Shown here in pieces: positions 44,283 through 50,643 of a DNA stretch of 50,643 nt. Source of the stretch: Candidatus Amunia macphersoniae (GTDB lineage: Bacteria > Chloroflexota > Dormibacteria > Aeolococcales > Aeolococcaceae); NCBI GenBank assembly GCA_016464795.1, contig JAEKNN010000006.1, positions 1 through 50,643 on the forward strand, written 5' to 3'. The number at the start of each line of letters is the position of its first letter. Positions within the stretch are counted from its first letter, which is position 1. The notes below the pieces were generated by a model, which saw only the letters and a list, made by a program, of their open reading frames with translations, searched no databases and had not been told where the DNA came from. The position numbers and the translations under genes are program-made.

Positions 44283-44959
44283 GGGGTGGGGCAAGTGAGC
44301 CTGTAGCCGCCGGTGCCACGCAGCGTCTGGATCAGGTCGGACACCCCCTCCGCGCCCAGCTTGCGGCGGAGCCGGCCGATGTACACCTCCACCAGGTTGG
44401 ACTCGCTGGAGAAGTCGTAGTTCCAGACATGGTCCTCAATCTGCCTGCGGGTGAGCACGCGGTTGGGGTTGTGCAGGAAGTACTCGAGGATCGACAGCTC
44501 CTTGGCGGTGAACTCGACGGTGCGGCCGGCAACGGTGACGGTGCGGGCGTCGGTGTCGAGGCGCACCTCGCCGGCCTCGAGCAGCGCCGAGCGGTTGTCG
44601 AGGTGGCGCCGGGTCAGCGCCCGGATCCGGGCCAGCAGCTCGGCGAAGGCGAAGGGCTTGACCAGGTAGTCGTCGGCGCCGGCGGAGAGCCCGGCGATGC
44701 GGTCGTCGATGGAGTCGCGCCCCGTGAGCATCAGGATCGGCACCCGCACGCTCGCCGAGCGCAGCTCTCGGCACACCTGGAAGCCGTCCATGCCGGGGAG
44801 CATGCCGTCGAGCACCACCACGTCGAATGGGGTGCCCCGGGCCGCGGCCAGGCCGTCGAGGCCGTCGCCGGCGATGTCGACGGAGATGCCCACCTCGTGG
44901 AGGCCGCGCCTCACGGTCCCGGCGAGGCGGGCGTCATCCTCGACAAGCAGAACCCGCAC
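44279..44959 (-). CDS. OmpR/PhoB-family response regulator
   Basis: 226 residues from GTG 44959. Receiver domain with acidic pair EDD (7-9), phospho-acceptor Asp51 in VVLDGMLPGMDG and Lys101 in LVKPFAF; C-terminal winged helix with AKELSILEYFLHNPNRVLTRRQI and VEVYIGRLRRKLG. OmpR/PhoB regulators bind direct repeats with about 11-bp period; exactly such a repeat lies 23 nt upstream of this gene and also upstream of the lipoprotein-ABC operon. The kinase gene follows with GTGA overlap. Confidence 0.95.
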   Translation of the reverse strand: MRVLLVEDDARLAGTVRRGLHEVGISVDIAGDGLDGLAAARGTPFDVVVLDGMLPGMDGFQVCRELRSASVRVPILMLTGRDSIDDRIAGLSAGADDYLVKPFAFAELLARIRALTRRHLDNRSALLEAGEVRLDTDARTVTVAGRTVEFTAKELSILEYFLHNPNRVLTRRQIEDHVWNYDFSSESNLVEVYIGRLRRKLGAEGVSDLIQTLRGTGGYRLTCPTP

Positions 44960-44981
44960 GCGCCGACTCTGCGCGGTTCAC

Positions 44982-45000
44982 ATGAACGCCGGATGAACGC
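44982..45000 (-). promoter_or_regulatory. Direct-repeat operator upstream of the response-regulator operon
   Basis: Two perfect plus-strand copies of ATGAACGC at 44982-44989 and 44993-45000, period 11 bp, beginning 23 nt before GTG 44959. On the coding strand this reads GCGTTCAT-N3-GCGTTCAT. Likely autoregulatory site. Confidence 0.65.
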
Positions 45001-45006
45001 GCCGGG

Positions 45007-45729
45007 TCACCAACCCCTCGAGGCAGGTGATACTCGCGTCCAGGCACCGAGACGTGGCGCTGAGTGCACGTCGGATGGCATAAGCCCGGTGACCCGAATG
45101 GACGCCAGCATCCTGGTGCCGGCCGCGTACTGGCTGCTGTTCAGACCGCGCGAGCAGATGTCGATCTCGACGTAGTTGGCGGCCGTCGGTAGCGCGATGA
45201 ACTCCGTCCGAGCCGAGTCAGCCCCCACTCCACCGCAAGCGCCGTGGTCGGTGGTTTGAACGGCGATTCGCGCCGCCAATCCCGACACCATCGTGGGCGT
45301 GCCCGGCTCATGGTCAAGCGTCCATTGCGGTGAACCATTCTCGTAGATCTCTACGAGCATCCCGCCTGCCTGAAGCGATCCGAGGGGTGGGCCACACGCT
45401 ACTGAGTTCGGCCCCGTGGAGCAGGGGTGTGAGAGAGGCTGGTTGCTGAAGCTGCCGACGAGGTTAGCGAACGAGCCGGGTCTCAGCCATGGCTCGCCGA
45501 TGTGCCAGTCCGCGGGCACCGACAACGCAACCAAACCGGCGGTCCGCGTCACCCAGGGTCCATCGAATCCAACGACTGGCGCCGTAGGCGTGGAGTTGGC
45601 AGCGAAGCCGCAGCCGGCGGCAAATGCGGCCGCCAAGATGGCCATTATCCGTGGGACATGGGTGCGCAGCCAACATTCCGGCCGCCGTCCGAGCCGAGAA
45701 GTCCCGACCGACGCTGGCATCCACGGCAT
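45007..45729 (-). CDS. Putative secreted lipoprotein
   Basis: Up to 240 residues; starts at ATG 45729, or ATG 45645 which begins directly in the hydrophobic core. The N-terminus holds basic residues (RLGRRPECWLR), a hydrophobic stretch and a lipobox-like AAFAAGCG. The mature part has an AGLVALSVPADWHIGEP opening and five further Cys. It resembles no family I recognise, but the layout (lipoprotein followed by beta-rich domain) is like the one at 42180. Its 3' end lies only 7 nt from the direct-repeat operator of the regulator gene downstream on the same strand. Confidence 0.6.
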   Translation of the reverse strand: MPWMPASVGTSRLGRRPECWLRTHVPRIMAILAAAFAAGCGFAANSTPTAPVVGFDGPWVTRTAGLVALSVPADWHIGEPWLRPGSFANLVGSFSNQPLSHPCSTGPNSVACGPPLGSLQAGGMLVEIYENGSPQWTLDHEPGTPTMVSGLAARIAVQTTDHGACGGVGADSARTEFIALPTAANYVEIDICSRGLNSSQYAAGTRMLASIRVTGLMPSDVHSAPRLGAWTRVSPASRGW

Positions 45730-45905
45730 ACCGGATTGATGCTAGTGGAGACCTACGACGTACAGAACGCCATCGGTTACAGCACGCCGTACCAGAAGAT
45801 GTCAGAGCTCGTTGCGCTGACGGCTTGAACGCGCAAATCCGTTGCTCCTGTTGTGGTTTGGGAGCGGTGTTGACCGCATCCCGGGCCTGCAAATTTGCGG
45901 GTGGG

Positions 45906-45934
45906 TGACAGCGCGAACATATGTTTGGTATAAT
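45906..45934 (+). promoter_or_regulatory. Strong sigma-70-type promoter of the DUF222-HNH gene
   Basis: TGACAG (45906-45911), 17-bp spacer, perfect TATAAT (45929-45934), then 9 nt to ATG 45944, so the transcript is probably leaderless. The best promoter match seen in the window. Confidence 0.7.
45914..45927. promoter_or_regulatory. LexA (SOS) box within the promoter spacer
   Basis: CGAACATATGTTTG matches 13 of 14 positions of the Bacillus consensus CGAACRNRYGTTYC and contains the palindrome AACATATGTT. It lies wholly between the -35 and -10 hexamers, a position where LexA binding would block RNA polymerase. Confidence 0.65.
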
Positions 45935-45943
45935 GGATGCACC

Positions 45944-47416
45944 ATGAACGGCACGCTCGACGAGCAGATCGGTGAGCTCGCTGCACATGTGCATGCCGCC
46001 ACCGCGCGCCTCGCCGACATGGCCGCGGAGTTTGACGGCAGTGACGAGTGGGCAGGCATCGGGATGCGCAGCTGTGCGCATTGGTTGAGCGTTGCCACGG
46101 GCATCGATGTGCCGACAGCACGCGAGCTGGTGCGGGTTGGACACGCGCTGGGTGAGCTTCCGCTGATTCACCAGGCGTTCGCCGAGGGACGGCTGTCGTT
46201 CGACAAGGTGCGCGCCCTCACCCACGTCGCCACCGCAACCGACGACTCCCTCTGGCTGGAGGTCGCCCTGGAGGCGTCCGGGTCGCAGCTGTCGACCATC
46301 TGCCGGCAGTTTCGTCGCGCCATCGCCGTCGACGATCCGCAGCGTGCCGCTACCCAGCGGGCTCGGCGGCGCGTCACCTCGTGGTGGCTGGACGAGGACG
46401 GGATGCTCGCGCTGTACGCAGTCCTCCCACCCGAGGAGGGCCGGCTGGTGCTCAACGCCATCGAGTCGGCTGTGGTGCGGCCGCTTGTGGCGGATGCTGC
46501 GTCAGTGGCCGATGCTGCGTCGGTTGCAGATGCTGCGGAGGCGGCGGATCCGTGTGCCGAAGCGGCGCCCGACACCATCCACGGTGCGCTGCGGGCCGAC
46601 GCGCTGGTGCGTGTGTGTGAGGGCTGGTTGGGTGGCGGCGCCGGTGCCACCGGTACGGGCAGCGATGCCGCCCTGGTCGTGCATGTCGATCTTGAGACCT
46701 TGATCGGCGTGGAGCCGGAGGGACGGTGCCATCTCGAGGATGGGCCAGCCCTGGCGGTGTCGGTTGCCCACCGCATCGGCTGCGATGCCCGGGTGGTGGC
46801 GGTGATCGAGAAGGATGGCGTGCCCGTGCATGTTGGTCGGTCGCGGCGACTCGCCTCGCCGCGGATGCGCCGCCTGCTGCACATCCGTGACGGCGGCTGT
46901 CGCTACCCGGGGTGCACGGTGCCGGCACGCGACACTGAGGAGCATCACGTCGACCACTGGGCCTTTGGTGGCCCCACCGAGGTGCCCAACCTGGTGTCGC
47001 TGTGCCGGTTTCATCATCACCGCCACCACGATGGGATGTTTGCGGTCATCGCGACGCCGCATGGTGAGTCGGATCCATCGGCAACGCGCGGCGGGCGGTC
47101 GCGGGCGTCGAAGTCGGGGCGACGACGGCGAGGCTGGTCAGGCAGCCGGAAGCGACTGGGGAATGGTGTCGAGCGCGTCGACCTTCAGTTCCTGACGGTT
47201 GATGGCCGGCCGATCGGTGTCCAGATGACCCGCGGGGTGCAGGGTGAGGAGTGGATGCGCATGACTGGCGATGGTGTTGGCAGTCAGCAGATCACCGCCA
47301 CCACAGCGACAGCCGCCGACCACGGTCGCTCGTTCGACCTGGACCACACGATCCAGGTGATCGCGGCCAACGTCGCGCGCCTCGCGCGGGCGAACGGCGA
47401 ACAGCCCGCCGCATAG
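45944..47416 (+). CDS. DUF222 (13E12 repeat family) protein with HNH endonuclease domain
   Basis: 490 residues from ATG 45944. DUF222 domain at about 1-250 (RSCAHWLSVATGID, then ARELVRVGHALGELPLIHQAF and RLSFDKVRALTHVA) and a C-terminal HNH motif: RDGGCRYPGCTVPARDTEEHHVDHW, read as two segments, followed by LVSLCRFHHHRHHDG, with paired Cys and the HHVDH/HH residues for zinc and catalysis. Typical length for the family, which is abundant in actinobacteria as dispersed repeats. Driven by a consensus promoter containing a LexA box. A truncated relative is at 35158. Between residues 175 and 205 a low-complexity ADAASVADAA repeat is present. Biological role of the family is unsettled. Confidence 0.88.
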   Translation: MNGTLDEQIGELAAHVHAATARLADMAAEFDGSDEWAGIGMRSCAHWLSVATGIDVPTARELVRVGHALGELPLIHQAFAEGRLSFDKVRALTHVATATDDSLWLEVALEASGSQLSTICRQFRRAIAVDDPQRAATQRARRRVTSWWLDEDGMLALYAVLPPEEGRLVLNAIESAVVRPLVADAASVADAASVADAAEAADPCAEAAPDTIHGALRADALVRVCEGWLGGGAGATGTGSDAALVVHVDLETLIGVEPEGRCHLEDGPALAVSVAHRIGCDARVVAVIEKDGVPVHVGRSRRLASPRMRRLLHIRDGGCRYPGCTVPARDTEEHHVDHWAFGGPTEVPNLVSLCRFHHHRHHDGMFAVIATPHGESDPSATRGGRSRASKSGRRRRGWSGSRKRLGNGVERVDLQFLTVDGRPIGVQMTRGVQGEEWMRMTGDGVGSQQITATTATAADHGRSFDLDHTIQVIAANVARLARANGEQPAA

Positions 47417-47741
47417 GCACGCCCTGAAGAACCGCGGTGGCCGGAGCGGTGCCGGCGGCCCGGCTGTCGGGCCGGCGCTGCTGCCACAGGGCGGCAGCTC
47501 GGCCAGCAGCAAGAGCAGGAGGTGGCCGGCACGGCGTCGACGGCAGTGACGCTGACGGGAAGCGCGCGGTTCAACGACGCTCACCGCGCCATTCTCGCCA
47601 GCGACGATGCGCCGGGCGTGTTCCTCAGCGGGCGGTGCGCGACCCTGGGCTGCGCCCGCGGGAGCATCCGCGAAGAGGAAAGAGGCCGATTTCTCATACA
47701 AGCGGCCTCGCCACAGAAGCTGCCCTGTGTATGGGGCTCGG
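47417..47741. other. Convergent intergenic region with hairpins
   Basis: 325 bp between convergent genes, no convincing ORF. Contains a GC hairpin CGGCCCG-GCTGT-CGGGCCG at 47455-47473, without T-run, that might end the DUF222 transcript, and the terminator of the sedolisin gene at 47682-47709. Confidence 0.5.
47682..47709 (-). terminator. Intrinsic-type terminator of the sedolisin gene
   Basis: On the minus strand GAGGCCG, a 14-nt loop, CGGCCTC and then TTTCCTCTTC. The stem of 7 bp followed by a pyrimidine/T-rich tail lies 32 nt after the sedolisin stop. Confidence 0.6.
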
Positions 47742-50258
47742 CTACGACCAGTAGCCGAACACGTCGACGATCACGTCCACGCGGCCGAGGTTGTTGTACA
47801 CCGCCAGCGCGCCGTTGGAGCCGAGGCGAGCCACGGCCAGGTTGGGCACCACCTGGCCGGCGACCCAGTTGAGGTCAGAGGCCAGCGGCTGGGCGGTGGC
47901 GTCCGGGTAGACGGTCAGGTAGCTCTGGCTGCTGGGCCCGGCCACGGTGACGTTGACAGCCACCGCCATCACGCCGGCGGGCAGGCCCGCAGGAGCCACC
48001 ACCGCCACCGATCGGGTGTCCCCACCGTTCAGGGTGGCGCCGGCCATCGGCAGACCCGATCCGCGACGGGTGTCGGCGACCCGGGTGGGGGCCAGCGGGG
48101 TGAACCGCGAGCCGGTGGCCAGCGGGTTGCTGGCATCGGTGAACCAGCCGCCGGTGTCGACGATCACGTCGGTGCTGCCCACCCAGTTGTAGATGGACAC
48201 CTTGCCGTCGGCGCCCACGGGCACGATGACTCGGTTGGGCACCACCTGGCCGGGGGCGAAGTTGAGGTTGCTGGCCAGCGGGCGCACGGTGCCGTCCGCG
48301 AAGGCGGTCAGATAGCCCGCCTCGCTGGGGCTGGCCGCGGTGACGTTGAGGACCACGGCTGACACGCCGCTCTGCGGCACCCCGCCCACACCCAGGACCT
48401 GCACCGCCAGGGTGCCGTCGGGCGCCAGCGTGCTGCCGGTGTTGGCCTGGCCCGAGCCGGGCCGAGTGTCGGTGACGCGCACCGGGCTGAGCGGGTTGTA
48501 CAGGCCGGCCGGTCCGGTGCCGGGCACGAAGTAGCCCTCGAGGTCGACGATCACGTCTGCGCTGCCCGCCTGGTTGAAGATGCCCACCCCGCCGTTGGCG
48601 CCGATCGGCACCGTGACCAGGTTGGCCACCGTCTGGCCGGCGGTGAAGTTGAGGTTGCTGGCCAGCGGCGGGTTGGTGCCGCCGGGGTAGGCGGTGAGGT
48701 ACGAGCCCGAGGAGGTGTTGGTGGTGGTCACGTTGAGCACCGCGGCGGTGGCGTTGGCGGGCACGCCGTCAACTCCGACCAGCTGCACGTTGACGCTCTG
48801 GCCCTGGCCAAGCGACTGTCCCTGGAGCTGGCGGCCGGAGCCGGCGCGGGTGTCGGCGAGACGGAAGGGAGCGGTGGGGGTGTATACGCCGGCCGCTGCC
48901 GGTGGGGCCACCGGGGTGAGCACGCCGGCGGGGCTGCCCACGCCGGTGGGGCCGTCGTAGCCGAGCCCGGCGTTGCACAGGTAGGGCTGGGGCAGGCAGT
49001 CGGTGGCCAGCGGCGCGTTGCTGCCCAGGATGACGTCGTTGACGGCACCACCCGGCTTGTACCAGGCCTGGCCCGCGCTGGTGCCGGCGGGCAGGCCGCC
49101 GGAGAGAGCGGTGATGCCGGCGATCAGCGGTGCCGAGAGGCTGGTGCCGCCGTATGCGGACCAGCCGTTGGCGTCCCATGTGTCGTACACGGCGAGGCCC
49201 GTCTGGGGGTCGCCGTCGGCGGCCACGTCGGCCACCATGCGGTTGGCACAGCCGCTGTCGTGCTGCCACGCCGGCTTGGGCTCACTGGTGCTGCAGCCGC
49301 TGCCGCCGCCCGACTGCTTGGTGGCCGAGTAGGCCCAGGCGGTCTCGCTCCAGCCGCGGGGGCTGTTGGCGTGGGTCAGGGTGGTGCCGCCCACCGCGGT
49401 GACGTACGGCGAGGACGCGGGGAAAGAGGGCGCTCCGTTCAGAGGGGTGCCGCTCGGACCGACGCATCTGCGGTTGGGGTCCTGCTGGGACGGATTGTTG
49501 GCCGAGAGGAAGCCGGAGTCACCGCTGCCCGCGGTGATCGGCAGCCCTGTGTTGTGCAGCACGCTGTCGAAGTACTGCTGGTCGGGGGCCTGCTCGCAGC
49601 CGCCCAAGCTGAGGCTGATCCCGGTGGCGCCCAGGGTGGCTGCAGTGGTGATGGCGTTCATCAAGCTGGCATCGGACGAGTTGGCGCCCTCCACCAGGAG
49701 GATGTGGCAGAGGGGGCAGGCCGCCGACACAGCCTGCACATCGAGGTCGATCTCGGTGGCCCAACCGTAGCTGGGGTCGTTGGGGTTGTTGCGGCTGGCG
49801 GGCACGAAGCTCTGGCCGCCGTGCTCGTCGGTCTTGCGGAAGCAGCCGTTGGCGGTGGTGCACGCCGGCAGGCCCCACTGCGCCCGGTAGGCGGCGAGGT
49901 CGGACTCGGCGTTGGGGTTGTCGTAGGCGTCGATGATGGCCACCGTCTGGTTGGCACCGCCGGTGGCGCCGAGCAGCCCGTAGGCGCTGCGGATGTCGTT
50001 AGGGGTGTAGCCGAAGGAGGGAGCGGCGAAGGGCCGGGCATAGCGCTGCCCGTTGACGGTGAGCGCGCGCACCAGGCACGTGCGGTGGGCGTGCTGCGGC
50101 GAGCCGCAGAGGCCGATGCTGCTGGCCGTGCCGGTGGGAGCGGTGGTGGGGGCGGCCGCGGCGGGCAGGATGCCGGCCGGCGACAGCAGCAGCGCGGACG
50201 CGGTGGCCAGGCCGGCGAGCAGCCGGACGGCGCGCAGGGTGGTGGTGGCGGAGCCCAT
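47742..50258 (-). CDS. Secreted S53 (sedolisin) peptidase with three C-terminal repeats
   Basis: 838 residues from ATG 50258, with AAGG upstream; GTG 50267 is possible. Sec signal (VRLLAGLATASALLLSPAGILPAAAA). Catalytic residues of serine-carboxyl peptidases: Glu169 and Asp173 in ATEIDLD, oxyanion Asp247 in AGSGDSG, and Ser373 in GGTSLSAP. The usual 180-residue pro-kumamolisin domain is absent: the catalytic domain begins within about 80 residues. After about 460 come three units of roughly 115-125 residues, each opening with R(L/V)xDTR-x-GSG and ending DVIVDxxGY/WF, probably a binding or wall-associated module. Likely an extracellular protease acting at acidic pH. Confidence 0.85.
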   Translation of the reverse strand: MGSATTTLRAVRLLAGLATASALLLSPAGILPAAAAPTTAPTGTASSIGLCGSPQHAHRTCLVRALTVNGQRYARPFAAPSFGYTPNDIRSAYGLLGATGGANQTVAIIDAYDNPNAESDLAAYRAQWGLPACTTANGCFRKTDEHGGQSFVPASRNNPNDPSYGWATEIDLDVQAVSAACPLCHILLVEGANSSDASLMNAITTAATLGATGISLSLGGCEQAPDQQYFDSVLHNTGLPITAGSGDSGFLSANNPSQQDPNRRCVGPSGTPLNGAPSFPASSPYVTAVGGTTLTHANSPRGWSETAWAYSATKQSGGGSGCSTSEPKPAWQHDSGCANRMVADVAADGDPQTGLAVYDTWDANGWSAYGGTSLSAPLIAGITALSGGLPAGTSAGQAWYKPGGAVNDVILGSNAPLATDCLPQPYLCNAGLGYDGPTGVGSPAGVLTPVAPPAAAGVYTPTAPFRLADTRAGSGRQLQGQSLGQGQSVNVQLVGVDGVPANATAAVLNVTTTNTSSGSYLTAYPGGTNPPLASNLNFTAGQTVANLVTVPIGANGGVGIFNQAGSADVIVDLEGYFVPGTGPAGLYNPLSPVRVTDTRPGSGQANTGSTLAPDGTLAVQVLGVGGVPQSGVSAVVLNVTAASPSEAGYLTAFADGTVRPLASNLNFAPGQVVPNRVIVPVGADGKVSIYNWVGSTDVIVDTGGWFTDASNPLATGSRFTPLAPTRVADTRRGSGLPMAGATLNGGDTRSVAVVAPAGLPAGVMAVAVNVTVAGPSSQSYLTVYPDATAQPLASDLNWVAGQVVPNLAVARLGSNGALAVYNNLGRVDVIVDVFGYWS
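47745..48872 (-). repeat. Three C-terminal repeats of the sedolisin
   Basis: Units begin at FRLADTRAGSG, VRVTDTRPGSG and TRVADTRRGSG and share AVNVT/VLNVT, PLASNLNF (or SDLNW), GQxVxNLV and DVIVD motifs. Divergent enough at DNA level to be old duplications. Confidence 0.7.
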
Positions 50259-50366
50259 GGGCCACACCTTGGAGACGGCACGCCGGGATCACCGCGGGGG
50301 CCGGCGGTTCGTAGGCCGGGCGTTACCGGGACCTACGACGCCACCACCGGGCTGTGCACAGGGAGA

Positions 50367-50395
50367 GGTGCCGGCCTCACGTCGAGGCCGGCACC
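50367..50395 (-). terminator. Strong GC hairpin after the FG-GAP gene
   Basis: GGTGCCGGCCTC-ACGTC-GAGGCCGGCACC, a perfect 12-bp stem with a 5-nt loop, between the stop at 50435 and the sedolisin start. No T-run follows on the minus strand, so termination would be of the GC-hairpin type or the element has another function. Confidence 0.5.
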
Positions 50396-50434
50396 CTCCG
50401 TCGGCGGGCGCCCGGGTCCTTCTCGGGGATGCCC

Positions 50435-50643
50435 CTAGGGCATGGACAGCATCACATAGGTGCTGTCCTGGTTCACCGCCACCAGGTCAGCGCTCGCGTC
50501 CTTGTTGACGTCGCCGAGCAGGGTCGCCTTGCTGCCGTAGAAGGGCGTGGAGGACCAGCGGGTTGGAGGCCCGTACGCGGTCCCAGAGGACAGCATCACA
50601 TAGGTGCTGTCGGCGTTCACCGCCACCAGGTCGGCCTTGCCGT
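50435..50643 (-). CDS. C-terminal end of an FG-GAP/VCBS repeat protein (5' end outside window)
   Basis: The frame is open to the right edge; about 69 residues are visible, ending at TAG 50435. It shows GKADLVAVNADSTYVMLS, RWSSTPFYGSKATLLGDVN and ASADLVAVNQDSTYVMLS, the same repeat dialect (FYGS, GDVN, DLVAVN, YVM) as in the GHL15-propeller protein at 26413. The bulk of the protein is outside the window, so any catalytic domain cannot be seen. A strong hairpin follows. Confidence 0.75.
   Translation of the reverse strand, partial: GKADLVAVNADSTYVMLSSGTAYGPPTRWSSTPFYGSKATLLGDVNKDASADLVAVNQDSTYVMLSMP

Noticed and set aside
49260..50438. 392-residue plus-strand ORF antisense to the sedolisin
   Set aside because: Gly/Ala/Val-rich shadow; the opposite strand has intact catalytic motifs.

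Overview
The window is high-GC DNA from a bacterium that looks like a free-living, Gram-positive-type (monoderm or actinobacterial-like) organism. Pointers are frequent GTG starts, GTGA/ATGA stop-start overlaps, TAnnnT -10 elements placed 6-10 nt before start codons (leaderless pattern), a DUF222/13E12-family HNH gene with an actinobacterial/Bacillus-type LexA box, a SipW/TasA-type secretion unit and many lipoproteins. An actinomycete or a deep lineage such as Dormibacterota/Chloroflexota would fit; the sequence alone does not decide. No tRNA, rRNA, CRISPR array, integrase or transposase was recognised.

Layout. (1) 1-5282: System II cytochrome c maturation (ccsB, resB, tlpA on the minus strand), divergent from a polytopic membrane protein of the fenitrothion-hydrolase-like type, a tiny coupled ORF and a membrane-anchored His-rich extracytoplasmic protein. 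(2) 5507-9770: a sugar-phosphate transferase with its own promoter, a truncated GT2 remnant, an HpnG-like phosphorylase, and a minus-strand group (unknown protein, BNR-repeat protein, CPBP-family membrane protein, small membrane protein). (3) 9896-28563: a complete Wzx/Wzy-type exopolysaccharide locus. It has a second initiating transferase, a Wzy/O-antigen-ligase-like polymerase, three GT4 enzymes in a tightly overlapping minus-strand operon, then a JmjC-like cupin, GNAT, methyltransferase, a methyltransferase-like/APH fusion, Wzz, Wzx, polysaccharide deacetylase, another GT and two paralogous GHL15 putative glycoside hydrolases, one carrying a six-unit FG-GAP-type propeller. (4) 28696-34979: an alpha/beta hydrolase with a basic Ala/Lys tail, a TasA-SipW-malectin secretion operon, purA, a Phd/PIN toxin-antitoxin pair with a palindromic operator, and a lipoprotein. 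(5) 35158-45729: a rearrangement scar, then a minus-strand signalling and export block (response regulator, histidine kinase, lipoprotein, two ABC ATPases, FtsX-type permease, two beta-propeller lipoproteins). (6) 45944-50643: an intact DUF222-HNH gene with an SOS-type promoter, a secreted sedolisin with three C-terminal repeats, and the end of another FG-GAP protein.

How it fits together. Regions 2-4 read as a surface and matrix programme: polysaccharide made and exported by the Wzx/Wzy system, decorated or trimmed by deacetylase, GNAT, methyltransferase and GHL15 enzymes, and accompanied by TasA-like fibre protein and malectin-like protein processed by a dedicated SipW peptidase. Region 5 looks like one regulon: the same 11-bp-period direct repeat lies 23 nt upstream of both the response-regulator gene and the lipoprotein-ABC operon. 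The most testable new points are this regulon, the LexA box inside the DUF222 promoter, the methyltransferase-kinase fusion in the EPS locus, and the scar where a DUF222 fragment meets the decapitated start of an oppositely oriented gene.
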